Shown piece after piece: positions 1 to 5,756 of a stretch of DNA of 11,096 nucleotides. The stretch comes from a bacterium. GTDB taxonomy: Bacteria > Chloroflexota > Dormibacteria > UBA8260 > Bog-877. The stretch spans positions 1 to 11,096 of the forward strand of contig JAKAVU010000065.1 in assembly GCA_021817185.1 (NCBI GenBank), written 5' to 3'. Position 1 is the first letter of the stretch; each line of letters starts with the position of its first letter. The notes below the pieces were generated by a model, which saw nothing but the letters and a program-made list of their open reading frames with translations, ran no database searches and was not told the DNA's origin. The translations under genes and the position numbers were made by a program.

Positions 1-5
1 ACCCT

Positions 6-650
6 ATGAGGAGACGTTCGCCGGGGAGGAGCGGCGCCGGGTTCTGGGGGGAGGCGGCCACGGCCCTGGCCTACCTCGCCTTCTTCGCCACCTTCCGTGG
101 GCCCAAGCGCAGGTTCTGGCAGCGGATGACCAGGACCGGGGCCGTGCTGGGCGTGACCGCGCTCTTCGCGGACCCATCGCTGCGCCGGGAGCGGCCCCGC
201 GCCGCCCACCTGGTGGCGGGCACGGTGGTCGCCGTCTTCCTCTACGGCATCTTCAGCCTGGGGGACCGCGCCGCCCGCCGCGTGATGCCGCGCGGATCCC
301 AGGAGATCGGCGACATCTACTCTCTGCGCCGCCTGCGCCCGCGGGCGGAGCTGGCGCTGCGCCTGGGCCTGGTGGTGGCCCCGGCCGAGGAGCTCTTCTG
401 GCGGGGCCTCCTGCAGCGCCGGCTGGCGGCCAGACTGGGCAGATGGAGGGGGGCCGCTGCCGCCACAGCCCTCTACGGAGGCGCTCACCTCTGCACCCTC
501 AACGCCACCCTGATTGGCGCCGCCACCATGGCCGGCGCCGCCTGGTCAACGCTGGCGGCGCTGGAGGTCCCGATGCCGGCGCTGGTGGTCAGCCACATGA
601 TCTGGGACATCTGGATCTTCCTCATCCAGCCCACCGAGAAGCCGCGCTGA
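6..650 (+). CDS. CPBP family intramembrane metalloprotease (CAAX/Abi type)
   Basis: The 214-residue product is hydrophobic and carries the three motifs of the CPBP (CAAX prenyl protease 2 / bacteriocin-processing) family: a Glu-Glu pair with FWRG (E128, E129, R133), a His after a small-residue stretch (YGGAH, H161, with N165), and a C-terminal SHMIWD motif (H197, D201). In this family these Glu and His residues act within the membrane. Hydrophobic segments lie near residues 16-30, 68-86, 113-127, 150-185 and 190-208, so it is a multi-pass membrane protein. Bacterial members process or protect against peptides, or act on unknown membrane substrates; nothing here shows the substrate. The ATG at 6 is the first start visible, but only five bases precede it, so no ribosome site can be judged and the true start could lie outside the window. 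The gene converges on the DnaJ-like gene with a 9-bp gap and no clear terminator. Confidence 0.85.
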   Translation: MRRRSPGRSGAGFWGEAATALAYLAFFATFRGPKRRFWQRMTRTGAVLGVTALFADPSLRRERPRAAHLVAGTVVAVFLYGIFSLGDRAARRVMPRGSQEIGDIYSLRRLRPRAELALRLGLVVAPAEELFWRGLLQRRLAARLGRWRGAAAATALYGGAHLCTLNATLIGAATMAGAAWSTLAALEVPMPALVVSHMIWDIWIFLIQPTEKPR

Positions 651-659
651 CGTCGGCCC

Positions 660-1718
660 TCAGCCCGGTTGGCCGTCGGCCCGGGCCAGCTCCAGGTAGG
701 CGTGGCGCTCCGCCTCCTTCAGCTCGGTGGCGGTGGTGATCCGGACCCTGAGGTAGAGGTCCCCCGGCTGGCCTGACTCGCGCAAAGCAGGAATCCCCTT
801 GCCGGTCACGCGCAGCATGCGGCCGGGGGGGCAGCCAGCGGGGATCGTGACCTCCAGCCTGCCGGTGGGGGAGTTCGCCTGGAGCCGGCCTCCGAGCGCC
901 GCCCGGTAGTCGCGCACCGGCAGCACCATGTGCACATCTCGCCCATGCACCTCCACGCCGGGGTCCAGACGGAGCTTGACCCTGAGGTAGAGGTCTCCGC
1001 GCGGCCCCTGATTGGCCCCGACCGCGCCCTCTCCGGAGACCCGGATCCGGGAGCCCTCGGTGACGCCCTTGGGAATGGTGACGCGCAGGCTGCGCTGACG
1101 TGACTGCCGCCCCGTCCCGCTGCAGGTGGGACAGGTCTTCAGCTCGACCTTGACCGCGGTTCCCCCGGATGAACCCGGCTCCGAGACCCGGCCGGTGCCG
1201 TGGCAGGTGGCGCAGGGCTCGGAGGTGGAGATCTGGAGGTTGCGATCGCTGCCCGCGATCGCCTCCGCCAGGGTCACCTCGACCGTGTACTCGCTGTCCT
1301 GGCCACGTCGCGGCGCCTGCTGCTCACGCCGCAACCGCTCCAGCTCCAGGTCAACCAGGGGGTCCGGCTCGTTGCCGCGCCCGCCGAAGAACGTCTCGAA
1401 GAAGTCGCTGAAGCCGGAGAAGTGGGCGCCGGAGGTGGAGGAGGACCGGGTGGAGTGGGTGGGCCGGGGCGGGCGGTTGGCCTGGGCCCGCTCCAACTGC
1501 TCCCAGTCGGCGCCTAGCTGATCGTACTTGGCCCGCTTCTCGGGGTCCTTGAGCACCTCGTAGGCTTCGTTGATCCGCTTGAACCGCTCGGTGGCCTTGG
1601 GGTCCTTGTTGACGTCGGGGTGCAGTTCGCGGGCCAGCTTGCGGTAGCGCGCCCGGATCTCCTTGTCCGAGGCGGTGCGGGGCACCCCCATGGTCGTGTA
1701 GTAGTCACGGAACTCCAC
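660..1718 (-). CDS. DnaJ-like co-chaperone with a single pair of zinc-finger motifs
   Basis: This is a 352-residue J-domain protein. The N-terminal J domain (about residues 1-66) has HPD at 33-35, which stimulates the ATPase of DnaK-type Hsp70. A short Gly/Phe stretch (about 97-113) follows. The cysteine-rich part holds only two CxxCxGxG motifs (C169/C172 and C196/C199) instead of the four of classical DnaJ. The C-terminal substrate-binding barrels follow (about 205-330, including IPKGV, GDLYL and IPAGCPPG). It is therefore between full DnaJ and zinc-free CbpA. I chose the GTG at 1718 because it gives the usual start, Met-Glu-Phe-Arg-Asp-Tyr-Tyr, and has GAGGCGG 12 nt upstream; an in-frame GTG at 1745 would add nine residues. 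It lies 39 bp after the ATP-grasp gene and is probably cotranscribed with it. No dnaK or grpE is in the window, so it may be a stand-alone accessory co-chaperone. Confidence 0.92.
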   Translation of the reverse strand: MEFRDYYTTMGVPRTASDKEIRARYRKLARELHPDVNKDPKATERFKRINEAYEVLKDPEKRAKYDQLGADWEQLERAQANRPPRPTHSTRSSSTSGAHFSGFSDFFETFFGGRGNEPDPLVDLELERLRREQQAPRRGQDSEYTVEVTLAEAIAGSDRNLQISTSEPCATCHGTGRVSEPGSSGGTAVKVELKTCPTCSGTGRQSRQRSLRVTIPKGVTEGSRIRVSGEGAVGANQGPRGDLYLRVKLRLDPGVEVHGRDVHMVLPVRDYRAALGGRLQANSPTGRLEVTIPAGCPPGRMLRVTGKGIPALRESGQPGDLYLRVRITTATELKEAERHAYLELARADGQPG

Positions 1719-1757
1719 ACCCCCAAGGTACCGCCTCGGGGCCACCTCGAAACAGCT

Positions 1758-2993
1758 TCAGTCGGGGTCCGGCGCCTCGATCTGTGAGCGCAGGCGGGTC
1801 GCCAGCGTCCGAAGTGGTGCCAGCAGCGCCCCCTCGGAGTCCAGGAGCGGTCCCTCCAGGATGACCCTGACCGCCTCTCCCCCGACGTGGGACGTCCGGC
1901 GCACCACCAGCCCGACTTTCCCTGGGGGAGGACCGTCCAGCGACAGCTCTCCGGTCGGCGTGAAGCGGCCTTCGGAGTCGATCTCGCCGGTGCCGGTCGC
2001 GGGAGGGGCAGCCGGCGTCAGCTCGCGCCTGCGGTAGAGGATGAGCTGCGACCAGTGGCAGCTGATCGGTCCCCTCCGGGCGGCCGAGAGCCCGAAGCAG
2101 CTCAGGTGGAGGTCGAGCAGTGACGGGCCCCCGGTGTCGCGGGCGGAGAGACTCCAGAGGGGGACGCTGGCGACCAGCCGGGGGTTCACCTCGATGCACC
2201 AGCAGTGGCCATCGGGCTCGACCACCAGATCGACCCCGAACACCCCCCGGTGACCCTGCTCCCGCACCCAGCGTCCGACCGCCAGCGCCGCCACCTCGAC
2301 CTCGGCCCGGTGGGGCACCGGCCGGCTGAAGTCGTTGCCGCAGGATCCCATCCGATGGGGCGTGAGGATGTCGATCCCGGTCAGCTGCAGGCATGGATTG
2401 CCCATCTCCAGGTATTCCGGATGGGAGACTCCCGACACCGTCACCGCCTGCCCCTCCACCAGCCGGGAGATCCGGCAGGGTCGTCCGCGATAGCCCAGGT
2501 TGAGCCGAAGCAGCGCCTCCTCGCTGTCCACCCGATGGGTGCTCGCTCCGGAGAACCCGTGGGCGAGCTGGAAGACCGCGGGCAGCCCCAGCGGCCGCGC
2601 GGCCGCAGCCAGCTCGGGTCCGGCGGGGCCGGCCACGAATTCGGGAACCGGGAGCCCCGCCTGGCTGGCGGCCCGGCTGAAGTGGGCCTTGTTCTCCAGT
2701 CGTCGGGCCAGCGCGGCCGGGCTGTTCGCCAACCTGACCCCGAGCTCGGAAACCGTCCGCTCGACCACAGCCGAGGACTTCCAGACCACCACCCCGGCCG
2801 CCCGCTGCCGCAGAAGGCGCTGGACCGCGGGGGTCTCCAGCAGGGCCGCGCTGGAGCGCTGGGCCTGGGCGATCTCCAAAAGATCGCCGTCTCGCCCTCG
2901 CAGCCCGGAGTCATCCCCGCAGGCGACCAGCCAGCCACTGGCGATGGCGGGGGCGGCCTCCGGCCCCACGAACACCACCTGCCGGTCAGTCAC
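1758..2993 (-). CDS. ATP-grasp carboxylate-amine ligase, biotin-carboxylase-like, substrate unknown
   Basis: The 411-residue protein has the ATP-grasp layout. An N-terminal domain (about 1-95) begins with a beta-strand (QVVFVG). An ATP-binding core starts at LENKAHF (about 99-105), includes the nucleotide-contacting stretch RLVEGQAV (177-184), and ends with the metal-binding motif CIEVNPR (266-272; E268, N270). A C-terminal domain (about 305-411) contains PPPGKVG, which recalls the barrel of COG2232-type carboligases. Such enzymes use ATP to make an acyl-phosphate and join a carboxylate to an amine. It is longer than the roughly 280-residue LysX/RimK ligases and not clearly one of them. I chose the GTG at 2993 because it overlaps the end of the PLP-enzyme gene by 8 bp, suggesting translational coupling, and because the upstream extension is low-complexity Arg/Trp/Ser sequence. 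A plausible but unproven role is ligation of an amino acid to the LysW-like protein encoded at 4069. Confidence 0.82.
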   Translation of the reverse strand: MTDRQVVFVGPEAAPAIASGWLVACGDDSGLRGRDGDLLEIAQAQRSSAALLETPAVQRLLRQRAAGVVVWKSSAVVERTVSELGVRLANSPAALARRLENKAHFSRAASQAGLPVPEFVAGPAGPELAAAARPLGLPAVFQLAHGFSGASTHRVDSEEALLRLNLGYRGRPCRISRLVEGQAVTVSGVSHPEYLEMGNPCLQLTGIDILTPHRMGSCGNDFSRPVPHRAEVEVAALAVGRWVREQGHRGVFGVDLVVEPDGHCWCIEVNPRLVASVPLWSLSARDTGGPSLLDLHLSCFGLSAARRGPISCHWSQLILYRRRELTPAAPPATGTGEIDSEGRFTPTGELSLDGPPPGKVGLVVRRTSHVGGEAVRVILEGPLLDSEGALLAPLRTLATRLRSQIEAPDPD

Positions 2994-4056
2994 CGGCGGG
3001 GGCCCGCTGGAACCCGGCCAGCTCCAGCAGGCGGTCCAGCTCCGACGTCGTCTCCACAACTGGGACCAGTTGGGAGATGTCAGGATGCAAAGTCCGGTCC
3101 AGCTGCTCCGACGCCCCGGTCAGAAGGACTCCGACCGGCCCCTTTGGGTGGGCGGTCTTCGCCCACTGCCGGGCCGCGGCGAGCGCCGCCAGCCCCTCCC
3201 AGGACGTTGGCGGTCGCAGTCCCGCCGCCAGCTCGGCGACCTCATCCAGCTGCTTTCGATCAACCCGCCAGCCGCGCCCGCCGCTCTCCCGCATCGCCCT
3301 CCTCACCGCCGGCGTCAACCGGCTTCTGCGGGTGCCCAGGTCCCCGACTCCGGCCCCGGGCCGGGGCGTGGACCCGCGGTACCACGGCCTGGTGAGCTCG
3401 CCACCCGGCCAGCCCTCGACCACGTGCAGCTGCGGCGATTCCTCCCCCAGGAGGCGGAAGCCCTGGTCCAGCCCGAGGGCGGTGGCGCCGCTGTTGGCGA
3501 AGGTGAACACGGCGATCCAGCGGCCCGCCTCCGCCAGTTCGGCGGCGATGCCGCGGTAGGCGACCGGCCCCAGACGGTGGGTGGAGGCACGCAGGTCGGC
3601 GAGCCCCCAGCGGTGGCTGGCGTGGTGGAGCAGCTCGACCGGCCGGCTGCTGGCGACCACGGTCGCGCCGTGCCCCAGCAGGGCCTCCAGCTTGACCCTT
3701 GGGATGAGCGGCGAGATGAGGCAGAGGGTCCGGATCCCCGCCGCCTTCGAGTACGCGGCGGCGGCGATCGCGGCGTTGCCCGAGGACGAGATGACCGCCT
3801 GCCGGCGGCCCTGGGAGAGGAGATCCGAGATCAGCAGCCCCAGGCTCCGAGCCTTGTGGGAGCCGGTGGGGGAGAGGTCCTCGCGCTTCACCAGAAGGCC
3901 GGGTACCCCGAGTGCCGCGGCCAGCTCCGGGACCTCCTGCAGAGGGGTTGCACCCTCGCCCAGGGTCACCCGGCAGTCGACCGGTACACTCGTCTCAAAG
4001 AGTCGAAGGTGCGCCCACTGGCCCGGCGGCGGCTCCGCCGGCTCGCGGCTCAGCAC
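2986..4056 (-). CDS. Fold-type II PLP-dependent enzyme, threonine synthase-like
   Basis: The 356-residue product follows the threonine synthase / cysteine synthase pattern. LGEGATPL (32-39) is the entry motif. KREDLSPTGSHKAR (57-70) contains the expected Schiff-base lysine K68. SSSGNAA (90-96) is the asparagine loop that covers the cofactor and substrate carboxylate, and NSGATALG (188-195) fits the phosphate-binding loop. LLTGASE (311-317) lies near the C-terminus. These enzymes do beta- or gamma-replacement or elimination on amino acids. The residue before the lysine is His, as in tryptophan synthase beta, rather than the Phe of typical threonine synthases, so the substrate is open. The GTG at 4056 was chosen because the 30 residues before LGEG match the usual N-terminal arm (WAHLRLFETSVP); no good ribosome site is visible, and GTG at 3969 is an alternative. 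Its stop lies inside the start of the ATP-grasp gene, so the two are probably made together. Confidence 0.88.
   Translation of the reverse strand: MLSREPAEPPPGQWAHLRLFETSVPVDCRVTLGEGATPLQEVPELAAALGVPGLLVKREDLSPTGSHKARSLGLLISDLLSQGRRQAVISSSGNAAIAAAAYSKAAGIRTLCLISPLIPRVKLEALLGHGATVVASSRPVELLHHASHRWGLADLRASTHRLGPVAYRGIAAELAEAGRWIAVFTFANSGATALGLDQGFRLLGEESPQLHVVEGWPGGELTRPWYRGSTPRPGAGVGDLGTRRSRLTPAVRRAMRESGGRGWRVDRKQLDEVAELAAGLRPPTSWEGLAALAAARQWAKTAHPKGPVGVLLTGASEQLDRTLHPDISQLVPVVETTSELDRLLELAGFQRAPAGD
3985..3990 (+). promoter_or_regulatory. Candidate -10 element for the LysW-like gene
   Basis: TACACT fits the TANNNT pattern of sigma-70-type -10 boxes in high-GC bacteria and stands out in the local G+C-rich sequence. 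Transcription would begin about 7 bp downstream and give a leader of roughly 70 nt before the ATG at 4069. No convincing -35 box lies 16-18 bp upstream. The element lies within the first codons of the divergent PLP-enzyme gene, so the two 5' ends would overlap. Confidence 0.3.
4023..4041 (+). other. Perfect GC hairpin in the leader of the LysW-like gene
   Basis: CCGGCGG (4023-4029) and CCGCCGG (4035-4041) are a perfect 7-bp inverted repeat around a 5-nt loop. The repeat lies 27 bp before the ATG and 15 bp before the ribosome site. It could fold in the leader of the plus-strand transcript, or on the other strand near the start of the PLP-enzyme message, where it falls within codons for an Ala-Glu-Pro-Pro-Pro stretch. 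No T-tract follows, so it is not a standard terminator. The sequence is G+C rich and chance is possible. Confidence 0.35.
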
Positions 4057-4066
4057 AGGAGGGAGG
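4057..4066 (+). promoter_or_regulatory. Strong ribosome binding site of the LysW-like gene
   Basis: AGGAGGGAGG contains the full Shine-Dalgarno core AGGAGG (4057-4062), ending 6 nt before the ATG at 4069. It is the best ribosome site in the window and decides this short gene's start. It also supports the frame being translated despite lying against the direction of both flanking operons. Confidence 0.75.
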
Positions 4067-4068
4067 CC

Positions 4069-4242
4069 ATGTCCCAGACGATCCCGGCCGAGCAGGAGTG
4101 TCCCGACTGCGGCGCCCAGCTGGACCTGTCAGAGGCTGAGGCGGTCGGGGATTTGGTCGACTGCCCGAATTGCGGTGCCGCCTTCGAGCTGGTGGCGCTG
4201 GATCCGTTCACCCTGGCTCCCTTCGTCGACGAGGAGAAGTAG
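4069..4242 (+). CDS. LysW-like zinc-ribbon carrier protein with atypical C-terminus
   Basis: This small acidic protein of 57 residues has a zinc ribbon made of CPDC (C11, C14) and CPNC (C32, C35). It also shares the LysW framework around it: CGAQLDL, a VGDLVDC turn and ELVALDPFTLAP, close to what I recall of Thermus LysW (CGAELRL, ELVVC, EVVGLDPLRLEP). LysW proteins carry the growing amino acid through lysine or arginine synthesis. The gamma-carboxyl of their final Glu, in a conserved EDWGE tail, is joined to the substrate amine, and an acidic surface docks the enzymes. This protein instead ends FVDEEK, so the usual attachment residue is missing or displaced. The start is fixed by the strong ribosome site. 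The gene diverges from the PLP enzyme and overlaps the Mur ligase 3' end by 35 bp. No lysX, lysZ, lysY, lysJ or lysK gene is in the window, so it may be a special-purpose carrier or just a zinc-ribbon paralogue. Confidence 0.8.
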   Translation: MSQTIPAEQECPDCGAQLDLSEAEAVGDLVDCPNCGAAFELVALDPFTLAPFVDEEK

Positions 4243-5746
4243 ACAGCCTCCGGACCAGGTTGCGGTAGCCCCCCTCGCGGTAATGGGCGGAGAAGAAGCC
4301 GGGGCAGGCGGGGGAGAGCAGAACGGCGGACCCCGGCCGGCTCAGCCGGTGAGCCCGGGTGACCGCCTCCTCCAGGGACGCGACCGGCTCTACGAGCCCT
4401 CCCAGGGAGCGCCGGTTGGCGGCCTCGGCGATCCGGTCCGAGCCGGGGCCGGGCAGCAGCAGCACTCGCCGGACCGGGCCGTCCAGCTGCTGGACCAGCT
4501 CGTCGAAGGGGATCCCCTTGTCGTCACCGCCGCAGATCAGGGTCACCGGCTTGGCGATGGCCCGAATGGCGGCCACCGTGGACTGGGGGGTGGTGCTGGA
4601 GAGGTCGTCGTAGTAGTCCACCCCCTGCTCCTGCCAGATGAGCTGGATCCGGTGGGCCAGGGTGCCGAAGCGGCTGATCCCCTCGCCGATCGCCTCCTGG
4701 GAGTTGGCGGTGCGGTCCCCGAGCGCTGAGCAGGCCGCGATCGCCGCCAGCGCGTTGGCCCGGTTGTGGTCGCCTCGCAGCCGCAGGGAGTCCACCGCCA
4801 GCACCGCCTGCTCCTGGCCGTGGCGCCGCTCGAACAGCTGACCCTGGTCCAGGAACGCCCCATCCCAGTCGCCGAGCCCAGCTCGGGACATGGCAAAGCG
4901 CAGCTCGGCAACCCCCTCTCGAAGCGGACCGGTGCCCACGCTGATCGGGTCGTCGGCGTTGCGGATCGCCACCCGGCACCCGGGCAGATCGAAGATGCGG
5001 CGCTTGCAGGCGACATACCCCGCCATGCCGCCGTGCTCCTCCAGGTGGTTGGGGGTGATGTTGGTGATGGCCGCGATCGCTGGGGCGGAGGTCGCCTGCA
5101 GCAGCTGCCGGTTGGAGATCTCCAGCACCAGGCAGCCCTCGCCCGCGCCGTCCCGTGCCACCTCCTCCAGCGCCTGCTGGTTGTGGCGGTCGTTGCCGCC
5201 CAACCACACCCTGGGGAAGATGGCCGCACGGCGCAGCCCGGCGGCCACCAGCGCCGAGGTGGTGGACTTGCCATGGCTGCCGGTGACCCCGATTACGGGG
5301 CCACGGGCCAGGTCCAGGTAGGCCTGGATCAGGGAGTAGAACGGGTGGCCGGCTGCGCGCAGCCGGTGCAGGGCGGAGTTGGCCGGGTTGAGAAACCAGG
5401 CCTGGGTGGTGATGATCAGCTCGGACTCGGCGATCCCCTCCAGATAGCGGTCCCCGAGGTTGAGCTGGGCCAGGCCCTGCAGGAGCCGCTCCAGGGCGCT
5501 CTGCCGCGGCTGTTCCAGCATGCCGGCGTGGGCGAGGCGGTGGGCCGCTCCCAGCTGCTCGAGATCGGGCTGCTGGTCATGTCCCACCACCCTGGTGAAT
5601 CCGGCGGCGAGCAGGTAGCCGGCGATCTCACCGCCCTCCACCCCGGCAATCCCCACCACGTCTACCCGGGAGTCGCGCAGCCCGGCCAGGGCAGCGGGCA
5701 GGCGCAGCTCGGCTGCGGGTCCGGCGGGAGATCTGGGGGCGATCAC
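4208..5746 (-). CDS. MurD-like Mur ligase
   Basis: The 512-residue product has the three Mur ligase domains. An N-terminal Rossmann-type domain includes VGIAGVEGGEIAG (31-43). The central ATPase has the P-loop GVTGSHGKSTT (153-163), the MurD-like LEISNRQL (208-215), NHLEEH (233-238) and YVACKRRIF (244-252; K248 matches the carbamylated lysine). GDHNRANA (325-332) and a C-terminal domain follow, with GGDDKG (406-411) and LSPACPGF (477-484). MurD adds glutamate to UDP-MurNAc-L-Ala in the cytoplasm. The acceptor motif here is DDLSSTTP (380-387), not the DSKATN of E. coli MurD whose lysine helps hold D-Glu, so the amino acid may differ or this may be an L-Glu-adding MurD2-type enzyme. The GTG at 5746, 10 bp after the NlpC/P60 stop, is the only suitable start; upstream sequence in frame is not Mur-like. 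A basic tail (PRRRRE) is encoded in the overlap with the LysW-like gene. Confidence 0.88.
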   Translation of the reverse strand: MIAPRSPAGPAAELRLPAALAGLRDSRVDVVGIAGVEGGEIAGYLLAAGFTRVVGHDQQPDLEQLGAAHRLAHAGMLEQPRQSALERLLQGLAQLNLGDRYLEGIAESELIITTQAWFLNPANSALHRLRAAGHPFYSLIQAYLDLARGPVIGVTGSHGKSTTSALVAAGLRRAAIFPRVWLGGNDRHNQQALEEVARDGAGEGCLVLEISNRQLLQATSAPAIAAITNITPNHLEEHGGMAGYVACKRRIFDLPGCRVAIRNADDPISVGTGPLREGVAELRFAMSRAGLGDWDGAFLDQGQLFERRHGQEQAVLAVDSLRLRGDHNRANALAAIAACSALGDRTANSQEAIGEGISRFGTLAHRIQLIWQEQGVDYYDDLSSTTPQSTVAAIRAIAKPVTLICGGDDKGIPFDELVQQLDGPVRRVLLLPGPGSDRIAEAANRRSLGGLVEPVASLEEAVTRAHRLSRPGSAVLLSPACPGFFSAHYREGGYRNLVRRLSTSPRRRREPG

Positions 5747-5756
5747 ATGGCCAAGG

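Noticed and set aside
663..686. GCCCGG/CCGGGC stem near the convergent stops as a terminator
   Set aside because: The loop is 12 nt, there is no T-tract in either direction, and it lies in the last codons of the DnaJ-like gene.
1758..2993. Naming the ATP-grasp protein LysX
   Set aside because: It is about 130 residues longer than LysX, has an extra C-terminal domain, and looks closer to biotin-carboxylase-like carboligases; only the neighbourhood suggests a LysX-like role.
2205..4068. Long plus-strand open frames opposite the ATP-grasp and PLP-enzyme genes
   Set aside because: They are rich in Pro, Arg, Gly and Ser with no recognisable domain, as expected for antisense frames of high-GC genes. 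Only the last 57 codons, from the ATG at 4069, look like a real protein.
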